Shown: positions 36,556-48,267, numbered from the stretch's first letter. The stretch is 64,000 nucleotides of DNA from Combretum micranthum (GCA_024138025.1 JAMXBD010001254.1:1-64000), one strand, 5' to 3'. The notes: generated by a model not told the origin, from the letters alone. Program-made: numbers and translations.

Positions 36556-39500
36556 TATAAACCCCCAAATTTTTGGAATCGGTTTATCTTAAAACCCTAA
36601 TCTGGAAGTCAATTAGAACCCTAAAGTCAACAAAACCCTAGTTAGACGTAATAGCTTAAGTCCGACAATCTCGAATAAGAAACATCGAGAAAGTAAGTAA
36701 GAGTTTAGAATGTAGAATAGTTCGTAATTACCTAAGGAAGCTTAAAAAGATCAAATTAGTAAAACCGCGAATCGTTTTGAACCCGAATGGATATAGTTCT
36801 TGAAAAACGTATCCTGGGGCTCGGAATAGTAAAAATATTCCGAATATACCGTTAGACTCTTGAAAATATAAAGATTTCAAAAATATCAGTTTTATAATTT
36901 TTCGGTAAGTAAAAATAACAGATATCGCAATTATATGCGTATTTTCTTATTACCAGTACTTTATTAGTCATATCTACTTTATATTTCACTATTCATTACT
37001 ATTCTACACTATTCTTTTCTCTCTACTTTTTCTTACAACCTACTCTTACAACACCATAACTTATAACCTTACTTTTTATCTTTCCTATTACTTTATTTCA
37101 CATCCATCTTACTTAATATTACATTTATTTAACAAAAATACAAACAAATCTCTTCTCTCTCTCCTCTATCATCATGGCCGGTGCCCCTCCCCCCTTCATC
37201 CCTCTCAATTTGTTTTATTTTATCTTTATTTAAATCACACAAAAAATTCACTCCATATTTCCTATAAATACCCTCCTCCTCTTTCACTTCTTTCACATAA
37301 TTACTACTCACAAATTTCTCTACAAAAACTCTCTCAAATTTTCCTCTCAAAACTCTCTCCCAATATCCTCTCAAAACTCTCGGAAAATAATCACAAACCA
37401 CTTTCTACCTATACAAAACTCATAACCACATAACACTTCAAAAACCTTCTTTAGGTAAACTTTTCTTTATAATTTCTTCTTCTCATGTCATGTAACTTTA
37501 CATGACCATGGTGTGAGTTTCCAAAAACTAAATGTTATGGAAGCTACGCTATATTCATGTATTATTCTTGTTCATGGAAATCTATTTATATTTATGTTGT
37601 TATTTTGCTCATATTATTATTATTATATCTAAATATTATTATCCATCTATATATACATATCCTTTAGAGCATATAAGCTCACTTGCAATCTATTTATTTC
37701 CATGCAAAGTAATTTATTTATTCATTCTATTGCACTTTATTTATTTCTTGTTATTTTAAGAGTAGTCTCTAGTCTTAGACTTGTCCTCATCAAGTTAAAA
37801 CAAATTTTCTTTCTTTCATTTTATTTTTCTTTTGGGACCAGTCTACTTCTTAGTCCCAAGAGCATTGAAGAAGCTAAGACTCCCAATATTTGATTTTATT
37901 TATTATTTATGTTATTTTGCTTGTTATTATATTCTCATAAATCATGCCATTAAGATTGTTGTCTAAATTTTTCCAAGCTCTAAAAATATTTGATAGAGGA
38001 GATTTTATCACTTAGGAATAAGTTTATATGAAATATAAAATCTATGATTTAACAAAAATAAAGTCATTCCTTTCCAAGTTATAAGAAGAACTCACTACAA
38101 TTTTAGAAACTACTTTTGTTTTGAAAAGCTTTTTAAATCATTTCTATATCACTTTGTTTTTCAAAAAGAAAATGATTTTTGATACAAAAATGATTTCTAT
38201 GAAAACATAATATAAAGGAAACCTTATGAGAAAGGAATGAGAATTTTCAAATTAAGATCTTTTTAAACAAATGGTCAAAGAAAAATTGTACAGAAAATAA
38301 ATAGGAAAAATAGCACTAATGTAGAGAATTTAGAAAAGAAGAAAATTACTTTTCGAAAAAGGTCATCTAGGAAAAATAATAAGTCAAACATAAAGTAATT
38401 CTTTGAAAACAAAAAGCATCAAAATATTCATTTAAAAAGATTTACAAAATGGATTCTTGTAAGTTATATTTTTCTAAACTCTTAATTGATATTGTTTTAC
38501 TCAAGAAACATGATTGTGGACAACAAACACTTGAGCATGAATAAATATGAGCTAAGTATCTATTAAAAAGAGAATTTTCTAACTATATAGATAACTAAGT
38601 ATTTATCAAGCAAATTTTGAATGATTTAAAGGTTAAAACAAAATTGTTTTTGGGATAGGAAAATTCGTGGTGAATCTGATCACTACTGTTTTGGAGCCTA
38701 AATGGTTTAGTTTGATAAAAATAGTTTTAGAAATGGATATATCTTTTCGAGTAGGTAGAAATCGGTATATTACATGCACAATTCCGAGTTAAAATGACCA
38801 AGTTATGGCCATTTTAAATTGGAATTCTCTTTTATATGAACTTCGATGTTCTTATGACATTGTTTTGTCAAGATTTAAGAAAATCATCAAGAAATACTCA
38901 TTTTAGGTATTTTCTTTGACTAGGTGATTTCGTGGAAGGATACCTATATCCCGAGGACTATTTCGATCAAGAGAATTGTGTGAGCGACTCATCCGTGTAG
39001 AAGAATTGTCAACATGGTATCGTGAGTTTATTTCCTTAAAATGCTTTACTTGATTGTGCTTGTAATCTAGTTGCATTAGAATTAAGAAACAATGAATGGA
39101 TATGTATGTGAGATAATTTGATGAAAGGATCCTAAGAATATCGAGGCTAGAATTGATTTAATGTTTGTTTTAGTATAACACTTGATTTGTATGAAATTCG
39201 ATGATCACCTTAAATTTGATAATAATAATGCTATGATATCATAAATAAATGGATTCATGCATACCATGAAGTGAGTCACATTGCAGTAGGTTATTATCCT
39301 GGGTGAGAAGGTTGGTAGCTCAGGTTGAAAGCAACACTTGGCGGAGTGACCAAAAGTGATTGCTTGGCGACATGGAGGAAATGCTTGGCAAAAAGTCCGA
39401 AAGCAAGGCTTAATTCAAGTAGACTTAATGTGCTTGGAGATATTGATCGAAAGCATAAATCTTTTTAACTAAAACTACTTGTTTTGAGGTTACATATCAC

Positions 39501-40066
39501 CAAACCCCGAATGAAGGGCATAAATCCATTCAACATATAGTTCCCAGAAAACTATATGCCTTGTTTGTCCATGTGTATGTTGCATTCCATTTGTTTGCTT
39601 AAATAACTTGTTTGAGTTTCATTATAAGAAGTCATTTATAGAAATAGTTCTCACTAAGCCTACTAGCTTATACCCTTATAGATATCTTTTGCAGTTCACA
39701 TATTGTGGTTGAGGCCATGTAGACCCTGCAGCTAGATATTTCCCTTTTGGTTAAGGAATTTCAAGATGAAGTTTAGTGTTGCATAAGATGTAGAAATACT
39801 ATTGTAAAAGATTTGTGATTGGGGGAAATGCCCCTAAGTTTTGTAAGATCATTGTTATAAACAAATGAATATTATGAATCCTCTTTTCTTAATCTGTTAT
39901 TATATCTTCTTAAGCTTCATAATTCCATGGATTATCCTCTTAATTTGTGAGAGCACTCTTTACACTTAATATCAAAGCTTCTAGGAGTGGCTAAGGTTAT
40001 CATACTTAAGCTTTAATATTGAGTGTGGCGAACTGTTACATTTAGGGTACCCCTTGGGGTGTGACA
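36556..40066 (+). mobile_element. Solo LTR D (3,511 bp)
   Basis: Starts TATAAACCCCC (first G lost to A) and ends GGGGTGTGACA, with a perfect TSD TAACT (36551-36555, 40067-40071). It inserted in the internal region of element J, close to its PPT. Same subfamily as A, E and F: TATAAATA at 37263-37270, donor-like TTAGGTAAAC at 37451, dyad block at 38749-38820, tandem array at about 39320-39465, and CTCACTAAGCC near 39650. It retains the roughly 150-base segment (39071-39219) missing in A. No PBS, PPT or ORF of interest. Confidence 0.88.
37263..37270 (+). promoter_or_regulatory. Solo LTR D TATA box
   Basis: TATAAATA aligned with the A, E and F boxes, followed by CCCTCCTCCTC. A donor-like AGGTAA lies about 190 bases downstream. 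Confidence 0.6.
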
Positions 40067-40190
40067 TAACTTGTTAATAAAATCATGGGAACATTTACCT
40101 GTAGTCACTCACTTTCAATGTTTTCAAATGTGATTTCCATGTTTTTCTAAATTGTTATCAACTTCTTGCTTGAGGACAAGCAAGGCTTAA

Positions 40191-40199
40191 GTGTGGGGA
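40191..40199 (+). other. Element J polypurine tract
   Basis: GTGTGGGGA directly before the 3' LTR, preceded by CTTGAGGACAAGCAAGGCTT. The same neighbourhood (CTTAAGGACAAG...AAGGCTTAAG) precedes the 3' LTR of element K on the minus strand, and is typical of Athila-type elements. Confidence 0.75.
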
Positions 40200-41961
40200 T
40201 GTTTAATAGGCTTAGTTTCTATAGGTTTTTCCCATGCATATTAAGCTCAATTTAGAGCTTTTTAGTAGTATATATATAAGAATTAATACTTAATTGAGTC
40301 ATATATTCATTTAGAGCATTTAGAGGACATGTATAAAGGTTAGAGATGAATTTGACCAAGGACTATTCAAGAGAGTGAAGACAATGATAACACGTGGAAG
40401 CTTCATAGGCTTGTCAATTGCATAGGAGGAAGTCAAAGTACCTGGACTAAAGCTCACAGCTGTGATTCATGCTGGAGGAGGAATTTCAAATACTAAAGTC
40501 TACCAAGGGGAAAGTCATGGATGTGATCTTGGTAAAAGGAAGAAGTCAGGGCATCTAGACTAAAAATCACATCTGTGATCTGTGGAGAATTTAGAGAAAA
40601 TTTGAGACCAGTGTCTACCAAGGGTTAGGTCATGGGAGTGATTCTTGAAAAGATGCAACATGAACAATTTGTAGAACTGAAAATCATGGGTGTGGAATTA
40701 ACATCGAAAGAAGAGTTGACGAGCATAGTACCTATTAAGGGATGAGTCACAGCTGTGACTCTAGTTTTAGTAAATGAAACATAACTGATGAAATGCAAGT
40801 AATAGGTGTGATCTTTAGAAAGGTATGATTACAACTTTCATATTTCTTTCACCAAACAGTGTATTTCCTAGTTAAGGTTGTATATTTTCACTAGATGCCT
40901 TTTCAAGAAATGTTGTGTGTATAAAATACACCATATCCATTCCTCTAAATATCATCTAGAGATTTTCTCCATTAAGCCAATATTCATTGTAACGAGTAGA
41001 TTAGAACACCATGTAGACATCTTCTCCTCCCTAGAATGGAGTATGTGTGTCTATTGTTTCCTGAAGAACTTGAGAAAGTCGAAGGAATCATGTTGTTCGT
41101 GTGTTGTGTTGCAAGACTCTAAATCTTTACCCAACTTTAATAAAAGGGGTTTATGTTTTCTCTACTCTCTCTTCTATTCTATTGTGTTTATTCTTTTTTT
41201 TTATTGTTTATTTATTATTCTATCATTATATATGCATAGAGAATAGGATTTCATTGAATTAACTTGAATCTTATCATTAAAGTTCAGTTTGTCTAATAAT
41301 TATGTAGTTCTAGCAATTGGAATTAACAATCTCAAGAAGTAGTGTAGGCATAACATCTTCTTGACCAGATTTTAGTGGAAGACATCAAGAAACGATTCCA
41401 TTGAATAGATCTTGTTTACTAGGCAAGTCGCTTATGGTAGTGGAGATATCATGGTGAGACTTTCTACATTTGTTTTAGAGAATTCATGAATAAATTAGTC
41501 TTAATGCAATTTTTAAGTGGCTGTTAATCAAGAAGAGATTCTAGTAGACCTAATAGTTGTTAAGTGTGAATGCTTTTCAGAAGAACATTCACTTACTTAA
41601 TGAATTCCTATAAGTAGTAATCATTAGAGAAACATATTTGTACATTCATGTTAAGGAAATGAACAAATCAAATCGTACTTTTTGTGTTATGTTTTTATGT
41701 GTTGTGTTGTTATATAACTTAGTGTAATTCTTAGTTTTAGATTAGTAAGCATCCATCCAATCAATTCCTTAACTAATTTGTTAGACAATAGGAAGATTAG
41801 AGTAGTACTTGTGCTGGAAAATGTTCCCTGTAGAGACGACCCTGTACTCTACTCTGTACGACTAAAATGATATGTGCACTTCTTTGTTAAAAATGAGTTT
41901 AGGAATAGAATATTAGGTTTATAAATTTTGAGACTCGATAGCTCTAATTAGAGGCCTATTA
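40200..41961 (+). repeat. Element J 3' LTR (1,762 bp, uninterrupted)
   Basis: Starts TGTTTAATAGGC after the PPT and ends about ATTA, where the 5' LTR has ATCA. It contains a TATA box at 40920-40927, AATAAA at 41139-41144, and GAGACGACCCTGTACTCTAC near 41835. It preserves the unfilled sites of solo LTRs A (GATATCATGGTGAG, about 41445) and B (CTAATAGTTG, about 41550), so it is an internal control for those insertions. The frames inside are by-products. Confidence 0.82.
40920..40927 (+). promoter_or_regulatory. Element J 3' LTR TATA box
   Basis: TATAAAAT, equivalent of 23227-23234. Confidence 0.55.
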
Positions 41962-41966
41962 CTTCA

Positions 41967-42810
41967 AGATTCTCAAAAGATGGTTAGAAGAGAGGGAATG
42001 AAACTTCTGAAATGTAAAAGAATGAAGGAGTTAGCAATTATTTCTCTTTGATTTTATTTTTATATATTATTAAATGCATCTCTTTTAAATTATAAGATAT
42101 TTTTTCAAACATGCCATTTTTTTCTAACTTAAGAAAATACACTTTTACCCCTCATTAAAAAAATTAATTTATTCCAATCATCTAGATATTTTAGATTCTA
42201 TATTTAGTTCAAATTTTACAAGTTAGTTGTAGACCCAAACACACAAATCTCATTACGAAAATATCTATAAAAATCTCGAACTACCAGAATTTGCTTAATT
42301 AAAACACTAGACACTTATTTTCAATTACTACTTAAGTAGGATAAATAACAAAATATGACTTAGAAAATATACAAATATGTGTCGTAAAGTAATAAAAGAG
42401 AAAAATCGAAAATCATAAAGAGCAAACATAACTATTTAATCAACCATTATGGGGTATGTTCAGCTAAAATACCACATATTTAATTGTCATGAGCAAAGGT
42501 GATTGCTGCCAAGATTTTGAAGTCGCTACTATCATTCTCTAGAAATCTCATCATATACATTCTTTTTGAGAACAATTTTTGTTTCTCCAAAGCCTTATAG
42601 GATTTGATTCTCAAGAAGCCCGTCCTTTGGATTAAATTGTGTAAAGAAATTCCTCCAATGGACTCAATCTCCATAACACTAGCATTAGCTTATATATCAA
42701 CCTTTATAAAAAGATATAGTCCTAGAGCGCAAAAATAGAAAGCAAATCCACTTGCATTAGTTAATGTGATACCAAAAAACATGCAAAATTGTTTTGACAT
42801 AACTCTTTAA
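41967..42810. other. Unassigned AT-rich spacer
   Basis: No gene, terminal repeat or tandem array recognised between element J and the MITE-like element. Confidence 0.4.
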
Positions 42811-43181
42811 TGTCATGTTTGGTATACAAGAATCACTAAAATGGAATAAGAGGTGAAATGATAAATCCATTCCTTTTATTTGGACACATCATGGAATGAA
42901 ATGTAATTAAAAGTTATCTCAACAATAAATGTATATGATAATAAAAAAGTAATTGTAATAGTATTAATTAATAAGATAGAACGAAATCATGATTCTACTT
43001 TCTCAAAGCAAATTGAATTTACCTTTTTAAAGACGAAATCGAATTTTCCCTAAGAACTAGAATCATCGATTCTTGTGAATTGTAATTTCAGATTTTATAA
43101 ATGCATCCAAATATAAGGATATAAATAAAATTTAGAATTTTGATTTCATTCTGGGTCTATTCCACATACCAAATAAGATGT
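42811..43181. mobile_element. MITE-like element (about 370 bp)
   Basis: The left end carries CATGTTTGGTATACAAGAAT and the right end, in reverse complement, ATCTTATTTGGTATGTGGAAT. The shared TTTGGTAT plus GGAATAA-like inner words fit a short inverted-repeat element. The interior has further GAATY/RATTC symmetry (for example 43056-43085). It is non-coding and AT-rich. The TSD is not clear, so superfamily (hAT or PIF/Harbinger) is undecided. Confidence 0.5.
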
Positions 43182-43199
43182 AAGGTGGTGTAATGGAAA

Positions 43200-43201
43200 T
43201 T

Positions 43202-43232
<31 letters not shown>

Positions 43233-43245
43233 GAGGGGGAGGGTT
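43200..43245 (+). repeat. Poly-T/poly-G tract
   Basis: About 11 T followed by some 22 G and then GAGGGGGAGGG. The C-strand run gives a meaningless proline stretch in a minus-strand frame. It may form G-quadruplex structure and its length is unreliable. Confidence 0.85.
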
Positions 43246-43963
43246 GTTGGGAGAAGGTGGTTTAATATACATTGATTTGACAAAGAAATGAATTACGAGG
43301 AGTGGGAAAAAAAGGAAAAGAAAAGAAGCAAAGAAAAAGAGAGATGAATTCAATGAGCTACTTGGGCTTTTTAACAAACTTGCAACATCATATTTCAAAC
43401 ACTTTTGGACTAATATTGCACATGAAACCCACAAAAAAAGAAAATAGTTTTGTTATTTAATTTCCTATTAAATTCATTATATGCTAGTATAATCATCAAA
43501 TAGTTAACAAATGCAAGAAAGATAGAAAAAAACGACATTTGAAGCTAGTTAGTGTGCTGGGATATTTGAATTAAATGAATTTCAATTGACACTGATCATT
43601 GACCAAGTTTTTCAAATTTATAAATGCTTTCTAAATTAGGTTCAATAACTATGGTCTCACATGGCAAATACAACCATGAACTATAGCACAGATAGTGATT
43701 TAGGTCGGTCCCAATGGAATGGTTGACAACTAATATACTCCCAACCTCATTAATTGTCTAGTCAAAGAAAGGTTTAGAAAAGCATAAAGAAAAAGGAACT
43801 ATACTAATTTAGAAATATGATAAACGTTTAATGGGGTAAAATGAGAAATAAGCCTGTAACTTCTATGAAATAGTAGTTTAGGGTTATGTCACCAATTCCT
43901 TATCAGAATGATTTCTTAAAAATAACAAACTTCTTAAAAGTTGTTTGAATTGTGTATTTATAC
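43246..43963. other. Unassigned AT-rich spacer
   Basis: Nothing recognisable. The right limit depends on the tentative LTR boundary of element K. Confidence 0.4.
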
Positions 43964-45298
43964 TGTTGGATTCTTTAATTTAAGCTAAAGTTTCTCTCGA
44001 AGTGAGTAGTTCTAGATCTAGCTAAAACTGGTAATCTGAAGTTTCAATTAGACCCGCATAAACAGTAGGAATCCATTGTTTAGAAAAGACAACTCAATGA
44101 ATTTTTAAAACAAGTGATAGAAAGTTTTCACCCATTCCTCGACAAGAGGTAGTTGGGATTGACTCCATTAGCAACCACAGATCTATTCAATTGAATAATC
44201 TCTCAATCTATTCAATTGAAATCAATCGTAGATCTAAAAGAGTCCACCGCTCTTTTAAAAACCACAATTTTAAGTTCAAGTCACTAATTACAAACATCTA
44301 ATCAAATTAACTTAAAAACACATTTGAAATCAAACTGAATTAGGAATTGGATTCGTAATCCCTAAGCGGTCAGATTTTATTTTTCCATGGATTTATCAAA
44401 ATAAGTACATATTAGAAGAAATAAAACAAATTCGAAGGATTAAACAATTAACTGCTCAGAAATTCATAGAAATTACAAACATTGGTTTAAATTGATTTTA
44501 CCTAGAAAACAGAAGAAATTCTTAAGTAAGAAGAAATGGAAATTATTTTACTCAGAATACTTCAGAGATCTACTCTACATTAATACTTGTTCGCACTGTT
44601 GTTATATACTTTACAACGCACACTCACACGTTTATTTATAGGTTATAGGCATAGAAAGCATGACCTACTTTATTGACACGTGGCAGATTCTTTCCAACAG
44701 AATTCAATAACTTTCCACACGCGCATATGATTTGTGAAAACACTTGTTGAGGGTTGCGTGTGATATTTTATTCGAGGCTTGTATAAAGCAAGATTAGGTT
44801 TGACTTCAGGGATTTCTAAAATAAATTGTGCGTTTTTGTCCATTGCTCTATCAAAGGTAAAATTAAGAGAGTCAAGGGTTGTACTGTTGAGGCTTGAGGC
44901 AATCCTGATAAAGAATTTGTTTGTAAAAGCTTTTGTTGAGGGTCGAGATTTGAGGCTCGACAATGTATTTTCTTCCAGAAAGATGCTCGATTGCTTCAAC
45001 TGAAGTCGAGGGTCATGTCGAGGGCTCTTAGTTGAGGCTCGATAGACCAATTTTTGCTGTCTTCTTTCCTTGCTTAGCCTCAGCTAAGACTTTTCAGAGC
45101 TCAACTCTACAATCTTGACTTTAATTGTTGTTTTTGTTCCAAATCTAAATTAAAACACTTGATTACTCCTTATTTGATTTTAAGAGCTTTAAAACAATAT
45201 TATTTATCAAAAACATAAATTTTGTAGGATTTTATAAAACATTCTTAACAAAATGAGCTCAAAATCCTATGAAAATATAGAGTGAAAATGACTTATCA
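43964..45298 (-). repeat. Element K 3' LTR (about 1.33 kb)
   Basis: The minus strand starts TGATAAGTCATTTTCAC at 45298 right after the PPT. TATAAATA is at 44640-44633. The distal boundary, ...TCCAACA at 43964, is a guess; candidate TSD TATAC (43959-43963) cannot be checked because the other end is outside. U3 carries several GAGGCTCGA / GTCGAGG words (44940-45050 and again at 46570-46585). The 126-codon minus frame at 44670-45050 is within U3 and shows no known domain. Confidence 0.65.
44633..44640 (-). promoter_or_regulatory. Element K 3' LTR TATA box
   Basis: TATAAATA on the minus strand, about 660 bases into the LTR. It is comparable in distance to the box in element J's LTRs. Confidence 0.55.
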
Positions 45299-45310
45299 AA
45301 TTCCCCCATA
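45299..45310 (-). other. Element K polypurine tract
   Basis: The minus strand reads TATGGGGGAATT just before the LTR, preceded by AAGGACAAGTGAAGGCTTAAG-like sequence as in element J. A second purine motif, GAGTGTGGGGGAGGG, lies 1 kb upstream (46364-46350). It resembles the PPT consensus more closely and may mark an older or internal copy. Confidence 0.7.
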
Positions 45311-46695
45311 CTTAAGCCTTCACTTGTCCTTAAGCAAATAAAACAATTTAAAGATCACAAGGCTTATTTTGAGAAAACAAATCATGAATAGTTTATTGAC
45401 ATAAATATTTCGAGCCCATATTATCTCAGCATTCTAAAAAATTTAATTATCTTTACTGACTGAAATAAATTTAGTTTTGTAGGTATCAATTGGCTTATCT
45501 ATGTAAATTAGCTTTTACCCTCATTATTTAATCAAGAATTTTTAAGCAAAAATTATTCAAAAGATCAACCAGAGTAAAAAGAAACTTAATCATCTTTTAT
45601 CCTCTTATATATGAAAGTATGTAATCTATTAATCATTTCTCTAAGCAAAGTAATCTAAAGTGAATGCTGTACATCACCTCATCCCTGAATCGTTTTCCTT
45701 GTTTCTGCATTTTGTTCCTTAATTTTATTAATTATTTAAAGCTTCAAAGGGACAGAGTGTTGCCTGCACCTTTTCTTTACTTCTGGATGGGGTGTTGCCC
45801 ACATCTTTTTTCTTTTTTTTTTTTATGGCTTTTGAAATTGAAAGAGGGGACAAGAAGTTGCTCTTCTGAGGGACCAATCCAAGCCCATTCCAATTTTAAA
45901 CACAGGTTTTATATTTAATTTTTGTTTTTCTTTTAGTTATAATGCACAAGGAATTATCAAGATATGATTATCATTTAAACATTCACCCTAAATTAAAACG
46001 ACTCTCAAAATGACTAATTTGGAAAACATACAAATCATTTAAGCTTTTATAAGACCATTTAAGTTATCTTACTAAGGACCTTAAGCTAATTCTAGCTCTA
46101 AAATTCTAATCTAAATAATAAGTAAAACTACTTCTCATGGATGTTATCAATTGATTTAAACAAGGTAAAAATTGTTTAGCTTTGAGGCAATTTCATAATT
46201 CATTTAGCTAAGTGATTTTTTAAAAAGATTTTGTCAAATTTTAACCATTTCATTGAGTTCTTATGAATTTGCATAGGAAAATTGATATATATATCAATAC
46301 ATACTCTATTCATGCAATTAATTTATACCTATTCATCTTGCTTAACCCTCCCCCACACTCAAGTCAAATATTTCCCTTAATGTTTATCATCTATATAAAC
46401 AGTGTAAGGGATTCAATTTATCAAAGCAATTTTTAAAGCACAAATTAAAAAGAATTGAGAAGTGAAGAAAACTTCTCTCTATGTGAGCTCAAGAGTCAAA
46501 CTTGTCTTGCCAAGAATTGTTTAAGTCTGTTAACACAAAGAATCTTGGCAAAACATATGTTATTATTGAGGCTCAATTAGAGGCTCGATAGAGTGATGGA
46601 CAACAAAGCAATTTCATAAAGAAAGATAATTCAAAAAGAATGAAAAAGAAAACAAAGAATCTACACTTTATTAAGTGAATAAAGAATATCATACA
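45311..46695 (-). other. Element K 3' non-coding internal region
   Basis: About 1.4 kb without coding signal. It contains the second PPT-like motif (46364-46350) and scattered GAGGCTCGA words also present in the LTR U3. The 84-codon plus-strand frame (45664-45918) shows no family features. Confidence 0.5.
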
Positions 46696-46699
46696 TATA

Positions 46700-47170
46700 T
46701 TACAAAAACATTAAAAGAATAAAGAATAAATAAAAACAAAAATCTTTAATGGTCCATTCCCAACCAATATCTAAAGCTTCTTCCTCTTCCTCTTCTTGGC
46801 CTAGGAAGGTCTTCATAGGGGTTTTTACTCCTTTCTTCTCTTCCTTGTCTTCTACCCCTGTTATAAATTCTTTCTTTACCTCTATTAACAATCTTTCCTC
46901 TGCCTCTTTCATTAGCCCTGCCTCCACCTCTATTGGTTTGACTTCTAAGGCTTCACTGGTAGGATCTATTGGAGGACTAATTTTTTTTTCTCTTTTTTTT
47001 AGTGTCCATTCTTCTCTATACAGCTCCTCTTGTAGTCTTTGGGCATAGGCAACATCGCTCTCTAGTTGGGCTAATCTCTTCTGCTTGGCTTCTTTTTCTC
47101 TCCTCCTTTCGCCTTCATCATCACTGTACAAGAGGTTGTCATCATATAGGTCCTCATCATCGTTAACCAA
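46700..47170 (-). pseudogene. Charged C-terminal part of element K ORF1 region (open, 156 codons)
   Basis: Begins MVNDDEDLYDDNLLYSDDEG, then a Glu/Lys/Arg-rich stretch (residues about 20-75, EEKK-type, likely helical), then ISPPIDPTSEALEVKPIEVE and an EEEEEE run near residue 133, and ends in a hydrophobic tail FYLFFILLMFL that is probably read-through into non-coding DNA. I do not recognise a domain. It lies on the same strand as, and downstream of, the ATHILA ORF1-like core at 62742-63407 once the inserted LTRs are removed. It may therefore be the acidic tail of that protein, or a second small ORF. It is the longest clean minus frame in this part but is flanked by decayed sequence, so I call it a remnant. 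Confidence 0.5.
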
Positions 47171-48267
47171 TTCATCTTTTCCTTGAAGAGCTTCAATTAA
47201 TTATGGATGAGAGGATTCATTTATTGGGTGTGGTTGAGTTTGCAGTCGGGCTTCTGCTCTTTTCTTCCTCTCAGCTCTATGGGTTTTTCTAATCGCCCGA
47301 CCTCCATTCTAGTGACAGCAGACCTAATGTGCGAAATTCTTTTCCGTTACTCCTTTGCCCTTTGATGAGATTCATTAAATCTCATTTCAATGTCTTCCCT
47401 TATTTTTCTTTTTCTTTCTTTTCTTGTAGCCTCCAGTAATTTATTTATTGTAAGGAAATCTTCCTTGTCTTGTTAAGGTGAATAAAAAATGAGTTGTGGC
47501 TGTGTCTGTGGAGCATCATGAGTTACAAGGGTTTCTATTTAGGTACTCCCCTCTTCATGATTTGTGGCTGCTTCTATTTGGAGGCGTGGAGGATAGAAAG
47601 TTTCAAGTCTATCCCATGTTGGAGTATGTTCCTCAGGGATTCCTTTAGACCATCTTTCATCCTCTAATTGCCTCTGAGCTTCTCTTTCTTTGTATTCTTC
47701 ATGCTACCACTCTAGGGCACGCATTTTTTCTTGGCGTGCTTTGTCCATCTTTGCCTCCTTTCTCCTTGTAGCATCCGTTCTTATTACAATTTCCAAAATT
47801 GCATACCTGGGTGGTGCTTGTTAAAGAGGTTTAGCCTTTGAAATGCCTAGAGCATCTACTAAAACTGGCTCTATGGCTGTTTTTTGTGGGATATTACTTC
47901 CTCTATTATTTCTTCCCCTTCTTGCCTTGTTATGGCAACTTCATTGGACTCCCATCAATTGGTCTGTCCTCTACTGCCATTCTATCTTCCGATCCAGCCT
48001 CTTGTACAACCTTTTATACCAAATCACTTAACAAATTAAGTTTGTACTCACTATCAGATTCTTCCATTGAAGGAACAACTGGAGCATCTACTAAAACTAG
48101 CTCCATTGTTGTCAATGATATAATTAGTTATTCTAAACCTTCATCCAACTCTAGGTCCTTTAGAAGGATCATTCTCCTTTTCTTTTGGGCTGGTTATTCT
48201 GCCTTCTTTCTCTTTATTGATGTATATACGATTGGAGTTGATTCTACAGTCTCCATTATTGGTGGTT
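47171..48267 (-). pseudogene. Decayed middle part of element K ORF1 region
   Basis: Reading minus from 48267: METVESTPIVYTSIKRKKAE, a stop, then KRRMILLKDLELDEGLE, then MELVLVDAPVVPSMEESDSE and YKLNLLSDLV, with stops about every 20-50 codons. Composition (Glu, Lys, Ser, short acidic runs) matches the ORF1 linker in neighbouring pieces. A few frames stay open on the plus strand (for example 47838-48287), but they have no known domain and look like antisense shadows. The reading breaks at 48267, where solo LTR E starts, and resumes at 51739. Confidence 0.55.

Larger units (their letters stand above)
34858..40199 (+). other. Element J internal region (interrupted by solo LTR D)
   Basis: Net about 1.83 kb (34858-36555 plus 40067-40199). 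No frame with gag, RT, integrase or ORF1 similarity is seen; the longest frames are 60-62 codons. It starts with the PBS and ends with the PPT, so it is the whole internal region of a coding-free (LARD-like) element. An (AT)n run with ACATACATACAT lies at 36007-36040. Confidence 0.7.
22597..41961 (+). mobile_element. Element J: non-autonomous Athila-like LTR retrotransposon split by four solo LTRs
   Basis: Two related LTRs (22597-34857 interrupted, 40200-41961) flank a PBS and a polypurine tract. With solo LTRs A, B, C and D removed, the 5' LTR is about 1.70 kb, the internal part about 1.83 kb and the 3' LTR 1.76 kb, giving about 5.3 kb in all. The flanks CTTCT (22592-22596) and CTTCA (41962-41966) are a candidate TSD with one mismatch. 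No gag, protease, RT or integrase is seen in the internal part, so J could only have moved with proteins from a relative. The LTRs look about 85-90% identical by eye over a 120-base stretch (23383 onward against 41048 onward), which suggests an old insertion. PBS and PPT types point to Athila/Tat. Confidence 0.8.

Noticed and set aside
40878..41246. 122-codon plus frame
   Set aside because: Falls within the element J 3' LTR over the TATA/R region; the 5' LTR copy does not keep the frame.
43132..43434. 100-codon minus frame with a polyproline run
   Set aside because: Produced by the poly-G tract; not a real proline-rich protein.
44670..45050. 126-codon minus frame
   Set aside because: Inside the U3 of element K's LTR; no recognised domain and no start context. 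LTR U3 is usually non-coding.
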